Below, piece by piece: positions 1 to 5,133 of a stretch of DNA of 8,026 nucleotides. Under the pieces are notes generated by a model. It did no database searches and had not been told where the DNA came from. It saw only the letters and a program-made list of their open reading frames with translations. This DNA is from an uncultured Aliiroseovarius sp. (GTDB lineage Bacteria > Pseudomonadota > Alphaproteobacteria > Rhodobacterales > Rhodobacteraceae). The number at the start of each line of letters is the position of its first letter. Positions within the stretch are counted from its first letter, which is position 1. The stretch is from contig CALJDH010000261.1 of NCBI GenBank assembly GCA_938023895.1, forward strand, positions 1-8,026. The letters run 5' to 3'. A program made the position numbers and the translations under genes.

Positions 1-137
1 CTGTCGAGCATCTGCTCTTTCATGTCACGGTCGGCAACGGTGTTCGTCTCTTGAATAAGACGATCAGCCAACGTGGATTTGCCGTGGTCAATATGCGCCA
101 CGATCGAGAAATTGCGGATGTGTTTCAGGTCGGTCAT
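1..137 (-). CDS. lepA: Elongation factor 4 (LepA), N-terminal fragment cut by the window edge
   Basis: LepA is a ribosome-associated translational GTPase thought to back-translocate or remodel stalled ribosomes. Only the first 45 codons are present. The protein begins [20 protein letters not shown] and continues into STLADRLIQ, which contains the G1 (P-loop) motif AHIDHGKST at residues 14-22; 'IRNFSI' and '[10 protein letters not shown]' are typical of LepA rather than TypA or EF-G. The ATG at 135-137 gives the usual short N-terminus, and no in-frame start exists in the 50 bases upstream. No Shine-Dalgarno sequence is visible in front of the ATG (the preceding bases on the coding strand are CCGGCCC). 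A promoter-like -35/-10 pair sits so close that the transcript may be leaderless. The Lrp-type gene upstream has the same orientation and ends 52 bases away. Confidence 0.93.
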   Translation of the reverse strand, partial: MTDLKHIRNFSIVAHIDHGKSTLADRLIQETNTVADRDMKEQMLD

Positions 138-143
138 GGGCCG

Positions 144-172
144 GATATGATGTGGTTTTAAAGGGCCGTCAA
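144..172 (-). promoter_or_regulatory. Putative lepA promoter, possibly giving a leaderless transcript
   Basis: Read on the minus strand, TTGACG (167-172) is followed after exactly 17 bases by CATATC (144-149). The -35 matches the consensus at five of six positions; the -10 is weak (three of six). A start site about seven bases after the -10 would fall at or next to base 137, the A of the lepA ATG. This matches the absence of any ribosome binding site there. It is a prediction from spacing only. Confidence 0.4.
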
Positions 173-189
173 GGACTTCGATGCATCCC

Positions 190-645
190 TCACCCCATCG
201 GCATCACATTCCGCTTCACCATCGTTCGCAATGTGAAGCTTGACCGCATTCTGGCGATGCCGTCTACGCGCATCAGTTTCTCTTCCATGAAGCGATCGAA
301 AGCAGTCAGGTCAGCGACGGCGACGCGCAGAAGGATGTCCCGGTTGCCGCTCATCAAATGGCATTCCATCACCTCGTCCATACGCGAGACAGCGCGTTCG
401 AATTTGGTGACGGCCTCGCCCATCTGGCTTTCCAACTCGACCGAGATGAAGACCGTAACGGGCAGACCAAGCTTGGCTTGATCGACGCGGGCACCATATC
501 CGGTGATCACGCCGGCCTCTTCCAGCGCGGTGATGCGGCGGGCGCAAGGGGTGGGGGACAGGCCGACGGAATCAGCAAGCTCCCCAAGCTTTTGGCGGCC
601 ATTCTCTTGCAGGGCGGCGATGATGCGGCGGTCGATGGCGTCCAT
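190..645 (-). CDS. Lrp/AsnC-family transcriptional regulator
   Basis: The 151-residue protein has the standard Lrp/AsnC length and layout. An N-terminal helix-turn-helix covers about residues 1-50 ('[17 protein letters not shown]', then '[16 protein letters not shown]', where Lrp proteins contact DNA). A RAM ligand-binding/oligomerisation domain covers about 62-142, with the conserved Gly-Asn-Arg-Asp turn at residues 100-103 ('MSGNRDILL'). Family members bind amino acids and form dimers to octamers that wrap DNA. The gene is divergent from an amino acid dehydrogenase across 124 bases containing dyad sequences, the classic arrangement of a local Lrp-type regulator and its target (compare BkdR and PutR), so I infer it controls that gene and perhaps itself. 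The ATG at 643-645 has a weak GAGAG ribosome binding site about eight bases upstream. The specific effector cannot be read from the sequence. Confidence 0.92.
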   Translation of the reverse strand: MDAIDRRIIAALQENGRQKLGELADSVGLSPTPCARRITALEEAGVITGYGARVDQAKLGLPVTVFISVELESQMGEAVTKFERAVSRMDEVMECHLMSGNRDILLRVAVADLTAFDRFMEEKLMRVDGIARMRSSFTLRTMVKRNVMPMG

Positions 646-675
646 TGGATTTCTCTCGTCTTGGTGTCTATGACA

Positions 676-690
676 TTAGATAATCTCTAA
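676..690. promoter_or_regulatory. Putative Lrp-type operator (TTAGA-N5-TCTAA)
   Basis: A perfect 5-bp inverted repeat, TTAGA (676-680) and TCTAA (686-690), flanks an AT-rich centre. A second palindrome, AGAT-A-ATCT, overlaps it at 678-686. The TAG...CTA ends and AT-rich middle resemble the known Lrp consensus (YAG...CTR), although the spacing is two bases shorter. It lies 31-45 bases upstream of the regulator's start codon, where binding would repress the regulator's own promoter. Function is inferred from form and position. Confidence 0.45.
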
Positions 691-737
691 CATTTCACGA
701 GTCGACGCCTGATTTTGGTGATTTTTCCCTAGATCAC

Positions 738-757
738 GTTGTTAGCCTGTTAACAAC
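738..757. promoter_or_regulatory. Inverted repeat GTTGTTA-N6-TAACAAC ahead of the dehydrogenase gene
   Basis: GTTGTTA (738-744) and TAACAAC (751-757) form a perfect 7-bp dyad with a six-base spacer. It ends directly before the ribosome binding site GGAGG (760-764), which is five bases from the ATG at 770. It could be an operator for the divergent Lrp-type regulator, or an RNA hairpin next to the Shine-Dalgarno sequence. The half-sites differ from those of the 676-690 dyad, so the two may not bind the same protein. Confidence 0.45.
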
Positions 758-769
758 AGGGAGGACATC

Positions 770-1819
770 ATGAACATCACACAAGTGGCATCGCACACCC
801 ACGAAAGCGTTTATCGCGTCGAGGCATCCAAGTTTGGGCTGGTCGGCTTTGTCGCCATCCACTCGACCGCTCTTGGCCCGGCGGCGGGCGGTTTGCGGAT
901 GAAATCTTACGGGTCCGAGGACGAAGCGCTGACCGACGCGCTGCGTTTGTCTGAGGGTATGACCTATAAAAACGCAGCGGCTGGACTGCCCTTGGGCGGC
1001 GGAAAATCGGTGATCATGGGCGACCCTGCGACGCTGAAAACACCCGAGCTACTGCGCGCCTTCGGCAAGGCGGTTGAAGCCTGTGAGGGCCGGTATTGGA
1101 CAGCCGAAGACATGGGCATGACGCCCGCAGACATGGCCGAAGTGGCGAAAGAATCCCGCTATGTCGCCGGGTTGGCGGATGGCAAATTCGCATCGGGCGA
1201 TCCGTCCCCGATCACTGCACGCGGGATTTTCAATGCGATCCGTCAGGTGTCAGATCATGCACTTGGGGATGCGTCACTGAAGGGCCGCGTGATCTCGGTT
1301 CAGGGATTGGGGCATGTGGGGTGGAACCTGTGTCATCGCTTGAAAGCCGCGGGCGCCGAGCTGATTGTCACCGACATTGATCCCCACCGCGTGAAGGCAG
1401 CCGTTTCGTCACTGGGGGCAACCCCCGTTGCGCTGGACGAAATCTACGCAGTCGAAGCCGACATCTTTGCGCCCTGTGCGATCGGCGGCATTCTGAACGC
1501 CGACACAATTCCGATGCTCACGGTGAAGGCCGTCGCAGGTGGTGCCAACAACCAGCTAGCCACACCCCAAGATGCCGAGTTTCTGCATGGTCGCGGGATC
1601 CTTTATGCACCTGATTATGTCGCAAACGGCGGTGGCATCATCAACGCAGCGACCGAGATCCTCGGCATCGAAAACCAAACCGACTGGGTGGATGAGAAGC
1701 TGCGCGCCTTGGACAACACTATGGGCGACATCCTGACAAGCGCGCGTGACGCTGATGTCAGCCCGGCCGTGGTAGCACAGGATGTGGTCACCCGCTCGAT
1801 GACGCCACGCGCCGCGTAA
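770..1819 (+). CDS. Leu/Phe/Val-type amino acid dehydrogenase (probable leucine dehydrogenase)
   Basis: This 349-residue protein belongs to the Glu/Leu/Phe/Val dehydrogenase family, which converts a branched-chain or aromatic L-amino acid to its 2-oxo acid with NAD+, releasing ammonia. The N-terminal catalytic domain has 'GPAAGGLRM' (36-44), the substrate-binding lysine in 'MTYK' (K67), the catalytic lysine in 'GGGK' (K79) and 'TAED' with D114. The Rossmann domain has GLGHVG (179-184) and an acidic residue after the second strand (D202), typical of NAD rather than NADP preference. 'GGANNQL' (257-263) and 'YAPDYVANGGG' (279-289) are also conserved. Length fits leucine dehydrogenases (about 350-370). 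At the position of the pocket leucine of Bacillus LeuDH (Leu40 there) this protein has Ala39, as I recall for phenylalanine dehydrogenases, so the substrate is uncertain. A strong GGAGG lies five bases before the ATG. Divergent from the Lrp-type gene. Confidence 0.9.
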   Translation: MNITQVASHTHESVYRVEASKFGLVGFVAIHSTALGPAAGGLRMKSYGSEDEALTDALRLSEGMTYKNAAAGLPLGGGKSVIMGDPATLKTPELLRAFGKAVEACEGRYWTAEDMGMTPADMAEVAKESRYVAGLADGKFASGDPSPITARGIFNAIRQVSDHALGDASLKGRVISVQGLGHVGWNLCHRLKAAGAELIVTDIDPHRVKAAVSSLGATPVALDEIYAVEADIFAPCAIGGILNADTIPMLTVKAVAGGANNQLATPQDAEFLHGRGILYAPDYVANGGGIINAATEILGIENQTDWVDEKLRALDNTMGDILTSARDADVSPAVVAQDVVTRSMTPRAA

Positions 1820-1825
1820 ACTGAA

Positions 1826-1881
1826 TGGCGCTGTCAGATCCGCCGATCAAGCAGCGCCAATAACCGCGCATTGAAGCGCGG
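1826..1881 (+). terminator. Two tandem hairpins downstream of the dehydrogenase gene
   Basis: Six bases after the dehydrogenase stop codon, TGGCGCTG (1826-1833) pairs perfectly with CAGCGCCA (1852-1859). Inside the loop GATC (1837-1840) can pair with GATC (1845-1848) around CGCC, extending the stem across a small internal loop. A second perfect hairpin, CCGCGC (1864-1869) with GCGCGG (1876-1881) and loop ATTGAA, follows directly. Neither has a T-run after it, so this is a non-canonical terminator or an mRNA-stabilising 3' end. The rest of the gap to 1967 holds no gene that I can support. Confidence 0.55.
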
Positions 1882-1967
1882 GGCAAATTGCATCCAACGC
1901 ATTCTGTCGATAGTCTATACGCAAATCGGGCAACAGACCTGAACAGGCAGACTTGTAAGGTGATGGA

Positions 1968-2273
1968 ATGAAACGAGCAGTTCTTGCAGTGACCTTGGCA
2001 ACCGCGATGCTTTCGGGGCCATCTGCCTATGGCGGGACGATTGAACGCGCCTGCCTGAAAGCAGATCGCCCCAATGCCACGCGCAGCCTGTGCAGCTGCA
2101 TTCAGAAGGTTGCCAATGCGACCCTGTCCGGCGGAGAGCGTTCGAAAGTGGCGAAGTTCTTCAGCGATCCCCACAAAAGCCAATCGACGCGTCAGTCCGA
2201 CCGACGCTCGGATGAACAGTTCTGGAAAAGATACAAACAGTTCGGCGAACTTGTATCGCAGCACTGCAATTAA
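1968..2273 (+). CDS. Small secreted four-cysteine protein of unknown function
   Basis: The 101-residue protein starts with a clear Sec signal peptide: MKR, a hydrophobic stretch to about residue 17, then 'GPSAYGG' with a likely cleavage near residues 20-23. The mature part has four cysteines (C29, C42, C44, C100), consistent with two disulfides in the periplasm, and a charged C-terminal half with 'RQSDRRSDEQFWKRYKQF' (75-92). I recall similar small proteins across Rhodobacteraceae, sometimes labelled 'arginine transporter', a name with no support in the sequence: it has no transporter architecture or membrane segments beyond the signal. TAAGG sits seven bases before the ATG. The TAA stop (2271-2273) overlaps the stop of the convergent phosphatase gene by four bases. 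Function unknown. Confidence 0.82.
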   Translation: MKRAVLAVTLATAMLSGPSAYGGTIERACLKADRPNATRSLCSCIQKVANATLSGGERSKVAKFFSDPHKSQSTRQSDRRSDEQFWKRYKQFGELVSQHCN

Positions 2274-2722
2274 GACAGCCGCGCAATCAACCCCAGTGAG
2301 GCCGCCTGAACCAAATCCAGTGTCTGGTCGAAATCACGCGTGTAGTAGGGGTCCGGAACGTGATCCATGCCCGTCTCGGGTGCGAATTCCGTGAAAAGCT
2401 GAACAGGCGTCTGCGACCCCGCTGGTCGCAGGAGCTCGATATTATCAAGATTGCTGTCATCCATACCGATGATCAGGTCGAATGTTTCGAAATCGCGGGC
2501 CGTGAATTGACGCGCGCGCAGGTCTGACAGGTCAAACCCACGCGCCTTGGCCGCGGCCTGCATAGGCGCATAGGGCGCCTCACCCTCGTGCCAATCCGAG
2601 GTCCCTGCACTATCGGTCTCAACCTCCAGCTCAGCTTGGGCCGCAAGGGCCCGAAAGACCCCTTCAGCGCTGGGGGACCTGCAAATATTGCCAAGGCAAA
2701 CGAAAAGAACACGGGTGGTCAT
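2270..2722 (-). CDS. Low-molecular-weight protein-tyrosine phosphatase
   Basis: This 150-residue cytoplasmic protein is a complete LMW-PTP, a phosphotyrosine (or arsenate-reductase-like) phosphatase. The catalytic P-loop CLGNICRS at residues 9-16 provides the nucleophile C9 and phosphate-binding R15 (C-x5-R). The general acid is D124 in 'VPDPYYTRD' (122-130), with the paired tyrosines Y126 and Y127 often found next to it. 'DSAGTSDWHEGE' (37-48) is also typical of the family. The ATG at 2720-2722 puts the P-loop at the usual distance from the N-terminus, although no good Shine-Dalgarno sequence precedes it. The OmdA-like gene lies 38 bases upstream on the same strand and may be cotranscribed. 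No tyrosine kinase or polysaccharide gene is adjacent, so its partner is unknown. Confidence 0.95.
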   Translation of the reverse strand: MTTRVLFVCLGNICRSPSAEGVFRALAAQAELEVETDSAGTSDWHEGEAPYAPMQAAAKARGFDLSDLRARQFTARDFETFDLIIGMDDSNLDNIELLRPAGSQTPVQLFTEFAPETGMDHVPDPYYTRDFDQTLDLVQAASLGLIARLS

Positions 2723-2760
2723 GTGAAGGTTTTAGCGTCGCGGATCAGGGCTGTCACTCG

Positions 2761-2991
2761 CTAGTCCTTGCGCCAGACCATTTTCATGTACAGACGTCCG
2801 CCCTGCAGCTCGTCACACATCTGGGCGATGCGTTTCTGCCGCGTTTCAGGACGCTTGGCTTGGGCGATCCAGCCTAGATAGTCGTTGCGCTGATAGGGCG
2901 GGCGCGCGTCATAGGCGGACCGCAGCCGGTCGGCGTTCAGACGGGTCGCAATGTCGTCTGGCATGGGCTGGATCGGGCGTTTCAAACTCAT
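2761..2991 (-). CDS. Small YdeI/OmdA-type (bacteriocin-protection-like) protein
   Basis: The 76-residue reading begins MSLKRPIQPMPDDI and continues with 'RLRSAYDARPPYQRNDYLGW' and 'IAQAKRPETRQKRIAQMCDE'. This matches the OmdA (YdeI C-terminal) domain: an alpha-helical core with a Y-x-x-W-I-x-x-A-K-x-x-E-T-R-x-x-R motif at about residues 38-55. Family members are linked to resistance to cationic peptides through outer-membrane porins, but the biochemical role is not established. I chose the ATG at 2989-2991. Longer in-frame starts exist (GTG at 3004-3006, TTG at 3025-3027), but they have no usable ribosome binding site and run into the dyads at 3003-3051. The RBS of the ATG is itself weak. Divergent from the HxlR-type gene and probably cotranscribed with the phosphatase gene 38 bases downstream. 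Confidence 0.8.
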   Translation of the reverse strand: MSLKRPIQPMPDDIATRLNADRLRSAYDARPPYQRNDYLGWIAQAKRPETRQKRIAQMCDELQGGRLYMKMVWRKD

Positions 2992-3002
2992 GATAACAGG
3001 AT

Positions 3003-3051
3003 GCACCCTTCGCTTGCGTAGGGTCAACAGGCACCCTTTCGCCTAAGGTGC
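3003..3051. promoter_or_regulatory. Paired operator-like dyads between the OmdA-like and HxlR-type genes
   Basis: Two related elements begin 28 bases apart with the same GCACCCTT (3003-3010 and 3031-3038). The first forms the interrupted palindrome ACCCT-N-CGC-NN-GCG-N-AGGGT (3005-3024), with all eight pairs of the two arm blocks complementary. The second forms GCACC...GGTGC (3031-3035 with 3047-3051), with an outer TT/AA pair as well. They sit 72 and 45 bases before the HxlR-type start codon, and the first is 13 bases upstream of the divergent ATG. HxlR-family dimers commonly bind paired dyads in divergent promoters, so autoregulation plus control of the neighbour is a reasonable inference. 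Confidence 0.5.
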
Positions 3052-3096
3052 AGATCGTATCTTGCAGCCCCTTCGGCACTGGGTCAAAAGGCGCGC

Positions 3097-3747
3097 ATGT
3101 CGCGTGCAAAGCCTTACTCACTGAACTGTCCGATTTCCCTTTCGCTTGACCTGCTGGGCAACCGCTGGGCACTGCATGTTCTGCGCGAGCTGCATGCCGG
3201 TCCGTCTGGCTTTGGCAAGCTGCGCGATGGGCTGCCGGGGATCGCGACAAATATGTTGTCTGCCCGTCTGGCCGAGCTGGTCGAGGCAGGCTTGGTGTCG
3301 AAATCCGGTCGCGTCTATGCGCTGACAGAACGCGGTCAGGCGACACGCGGGATCCTATTTGAACTGGCCCGATTTGGCCGCGACATTCCCGCGCCCGACA
3401 ATGCCGCCCCGACCAATGCGCCGTCGTCGCGGGTTGCCGTATTGGCTGGCGCGATCGAACGCGCCGCCGGGCCGCTAGACGAATTGCGGGCCGAGATTTG
3501 GCTAGACGATGCACCGTTTTCGCTGACCGTCTCGCAGGGGCGGGCCGCGATGGTGGCCGGGTCGATGCCGCTGGCCCCGGTGCGGCTGGGCTTTGCATGG
3601 AAGGATCTTGAAGCGGTCGCACAAGGCAATCAGCGCGTCGCGAATTTCGCCGCACAGGGCGAGATCGCCGCGCAGGATCCCTTGCAAGTGGCCGCGTTGC
3701 TTGATCTGTTGCAGAAGGCAATGGACATCTATGGCGGCTTCAAATGA
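3097..3747 (+). CDS. HxlR-family winged-helix regulator with SCP2-like C-terminal domain
   Basis: This 216-residue protein is about twice the length of a simple HxlR regulator. Residues 1-100 are the HxlR winged helix-turn-helix, with the conserved N-terminal cysteine in 'CPISLSLDLLGNRWALHVLR' (C11, the position used for redox sensing in some family members), the recognition helix near 'GIATNMLSARLAELVEAGLV' (48-67) and the wing at 'KSGRVYALTERG' (69-80). After a Pro/Ala-rich linker (98-112), residues about 115-212 resemble an SCP2 sterol/lipid-carrier fold ('WKDLEAVAQG', 168-177; 'AQGEIAAQDPLQVAALLDLL', 186-205). HxlR-SCP2 fusions are known, and the C-terminal part may bind a hydrophobic ligand. 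AAAGG lies six bases before the ATG. The stop overlaps the sirtuin start as ATGA, giving tight translational coupling. The SCP2 assignment is by recalled pattern. Confidence 0.85.
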   Translation: MSRAKPYSLNCPISLSLDLLGNRWALHVLRELHAGPSGFGKLRDGLPGIATNMLSARLAELVEAGLVSKSGRVYALTERGQATRGILFELARFGRDIPAPDNAAPTNAPSSRVAVLAGAIERAAGPLDELRAEIWLDDAPFSLTVSQGRAAMVAGSMPLAPVRLGFAWKDLEAVAQGNQRVANFAAQGEIAAQDPLQVAALLDLLQKAMDIYGGFK

Positions 3748-4433
3748 CACATATCCTGATCCTGACTGGCGCGGGCATTTCGGCTGAAAGCGGGTTGGGG
3801 ACGTTTCGCGACGTCGATGGGCTTTGGACGAAGTACGATCTGGAGGACGTGGCGACGCCCGAAGGCTTTTCCCGCGATCCAGCGCTGGTGCATGCGTTCT
3901 ATAACGCCCGGCGAGCCAACTGTTTGGACGCCACGCCCAACGCCGCCCATGACGCCCTTGGCCGCTTACAAGTCGAACACTCGGGCCGAGTGACACTGGT
4001 CACGCAGAATGTGGATGACCTGCATGAGCGTGGCGGCGCGACAGATGTGATCCATATGCACGGGCAACTGTCGGGTGCTCTCTGCGCGCAATGCGACCAT
4101 CGCTGGCCTGCCCCGCGCGAGATGTCCCCGGCCGCTTCCTGCCCCAGCTGTAGCGCTCCGCGCACCCGCCCTGACATCGTCTGGTTCGGCGAGATGCCCT
4201 ATCAGATGGACGCGATCTATGCCGCGTTGGGGGACGCTGATCTGTTCGTCGCCATCGGCACCTCGGGCACCGTCTATCCAGCCGCCGGTTTTGTCGGAGA
4301 GGCGCGCGCCATGGGCATTCCGACGCTAGAGCTGAACCTGGAACCCTCTGACACAGCGGGCATCTTCGACGAAGCCCGCTTTGGCCCGGCGACCGAAATC
4401 GTCCCAGCGTGGGTGGACGAGGTACTGAGCTAA
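3744..4433 (+). CDS. cobB: NAD-dependent protein deacylase, Sir2/CobB family
   Basis: The 229-residue protein is a compact sirtuin that removes acyl groups from lysine using NAD+, yielding nicotinamide and O-acyl-ADP-ribose. Visible motifs are the NAD-binding 'GAGISAESGLGTFR' (9-22), 'TQNVDDLH' (87-94) with N89 and D91, the catalytic histidine H106 in 'HMHGQL', a four-cysteine zinc site (C114-x2-C117 and C133-x2-C136), 'PDIVWFGE' (143-150) and 'GTSGTVYPA' (172-180). It carries Y53-x-x-R56 in 'FYNARR', the pair that reads the acyl carboxylate in class III sirtuins (SIRT5, E. coli CobB), so desuccinylase/demalonylase activity is likely alongside deacetylation. The start ATG (3744-3746) lies inside the stop of the HxlR-type gene, so translation depends on the upstream gene. 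There is no N-terminal extension, unlike longer CobB forms. Confidence 0.95.
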   Translation: MTHILILTGAGISAESGLGTFRDVDGLWTKYDLEDVATPEGFSRDPALVHAFYNARRANCLDATPNAAHDALGRLQVEHSGRVTLVTQNVDDLHERGGATDVIHMHGQLSGALCAQCDHRWPAPREMSPAASCPSCSAPRTRPDIVWFGEMPYQMDAIYAALGDADLFVAIGTSGTVYPAAGFVGEARAMGIPTLELNLEPSDTAGIFDEARFGPATEIVPAWVDEVLS

Positions 4434-4439
4434 CCCGCC

Positions 4440-4473
4440 AAAAAAGGAAAGGCCGCAGCGCATCGCTACGGCC
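4440..4473 (-). terminator. Intrinsic terminator for the copper chaperone operon
   Basis: On the minus strand, a hairpin formed by 4451-4473 (GGCCG-N-AGCG arms, CAT loop on the plus strand, one C/A mismatch in ten pairs) is followed by CTTTCCTTTTTT (4440-4450 and adjoining). That is a good Rho-independent terminator in the direction of the chaperone operon, about 85 bases after its stop codon. In the plus direction there is no T-run, so termination of the sirtuin transcript here is less certain. Confidence 0.75.
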
Positions 4474-4490
4474 CTCTGGGGTTGACGAGA

Positions 4491-4559
4491 CCCCTTTAGG
4501 GGCACGGGGCTTTGGGACGCACTATCGCCCCGCACCCTCAATACTGAAGGGCTGCCCTT
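4491..4559 (-). other. Structured 3' region of the copper chaperone transcript
   Basis: Between the chaperone stop codon and the terminator, short perfect inverted repeats follow one another: AAGGG/CCCTT around CTG (4547-4559, overlapping the stop codon), CGGGGC/GCCCCG (4505-4510 with 4527-4532), and CCCC/GGGG around TTTA (4491-4502). An alternative pairing of GGGG (4478-4481) with CCCC (4491-4494) competes with the last. No ORF with a credible start is present. This may be only mRNA 3'-end structure, or a 3'-UTR-derived small RNA using the terminator at 4440-4473; nothing here separates the two. Confidence 0.4.
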
Positions 4560-5091
4560 AGTTAGAGTTCGAAGAACCGTGATTCATCGCGCCGTTACCT
4601 TCGCCCATTTTGCCGTCTTCCGGCTTGCCGTGCTGCATGCCGCCACCCATCGGGTTGCGGTTCAGGTCGACGGGGATCTCGACAGTCATTTCACCAGCTT
4701 TTTCAAACACCAGCGTCACGGTCAGGGTTTCGCCATCCACGAAGGGCGCGTTCAGCCCCATGAACATCACATGGTCGCCGCCGCGCTTCAGCGCGTGCAT
4801 ACCGCCCGCTGCGATCGGGAAGCCCTCTTCGACTTCCATCATTTTCATTACGCCGTCGGCGATTTCCTTGTGGGTGTGCAGCTCGACACGCTTGGCAACA
4901 TCAGATTTTGCAGAGATCAGGCGATCGTCTTCGGTGCTGTGGTTCATGATCTGAAAGAAGGCGGCGCCGGCCTTAGCGTTCATGCCCGAAGCACGTGCGT
5001 AGGCGTCGTTGATCATGATGTCACCAGCAAAAGCAGGCATGGCGATAAGGGCAGCTGCACCGGCAGCCAGAACGGATTTCATACGGAACAT
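4558..5091 (-). CDS. Periplasmic copper chaperone PCu(A)C with Met/His-rich tail
   Basis: PCu(A)C proteins carry Cu(I) in the periplasm and help build the copper centres of cytochrome c oxidase. The 177-residue precursor has a Sec signal peptide (about 1-22, ending 'AMPAFAG') and then a cupredoxin-like domain. The defining metal motif is exact: H74-x10-M85-x21-H107-x-M109, with the last pair in 'HVMFMGL'. Beyond the domain (from about residue 146) a polar tail is rich in Met and His (M148, M152, H154, M162, M169, H171) and Gly, a likely additional copper-binding segment. The ATG at 5089-5091 is preferred over one three codons later because AAAGGA (5099-5104 on the minus strand) lies seven bases before it. 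The DUF2946-like gene ends 42 bases upstream on the same strand, suggesting one operon, which ends at the terminator at 4440-4473. Confidence 0.94.
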   Translation of the reverse strand: MFRMKSVLAAGAAALIAMPAFAGDIMINDAYARASGMNAKAGAAFFQIMNHSTEDDRLISAKSDVAKRVELHTHKEIADGVMKMMEVEEGFPIAAGGMHALKRGGDHVMFMGLNAPFVDGETLTVTLVFEKAGEMTVEIPVDLNRNPMGGGMQHGKPEDGKMGEGNGAMNHGSSNSN

Positions 5092-5133
5092 AGTCTTGTC
5101 CTTTGGTCTTTGGGTTGGTCTTGATGGAAGGGA

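Noticed and set aside
152..690. Plus-strand frames of about 110 codons opposite the Lrp-type regulator
   Set aside because: The minus-strand frame is a complete Lrp/AsnC protein; the plus frames have no start context and no recognisable domain.
1788..2264. 158-codon minus-strand frame over the gap and secreted-protein gene
   Set aside because: It overlaps the secreted protein, which has a good signal peptide and ribosome binding site. The antisense frame has neither, and it crosses the hairpins at 1826-1881.
2992..3027. Longer OmdA-like protein starting at TTG (3025-3027) or GTG (3004-3006)
   Set aside because: The extra N-terminal residues are not part of the family core, no spaced ribosome binding site exists for either start, and the region forms the operator-like dyad.
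3003..3051. The repeated GCACCCTT units as a CRISPR-like or mobile repeat
   Set aside because: There are only two copies, short and imperfect, with dyad symmetry in a divergent promoter; operators explain them better.
2909..3721. 270-codon open frame on the minus strand across the HxlR-type gene
   Set aside because: The translation is Arg/Pro/Ser-rich with no domain and overlaps two well-supported genes; it is a high-GC shadow.
3502..3996. 164-codon minus-strand frame over the regulator-sirtuin junction
   Set aside because: It is antisense to two coupled genes with clear family motifs, has a low-complexity basic composition and resembles no family.
4326..4541. Minus-strand 71-codon frame between the sirtuin and chaperone genes
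   Set aside because: It runs through the sirtuin 3' end and the terminator hairpin, and lacks family resemblance.
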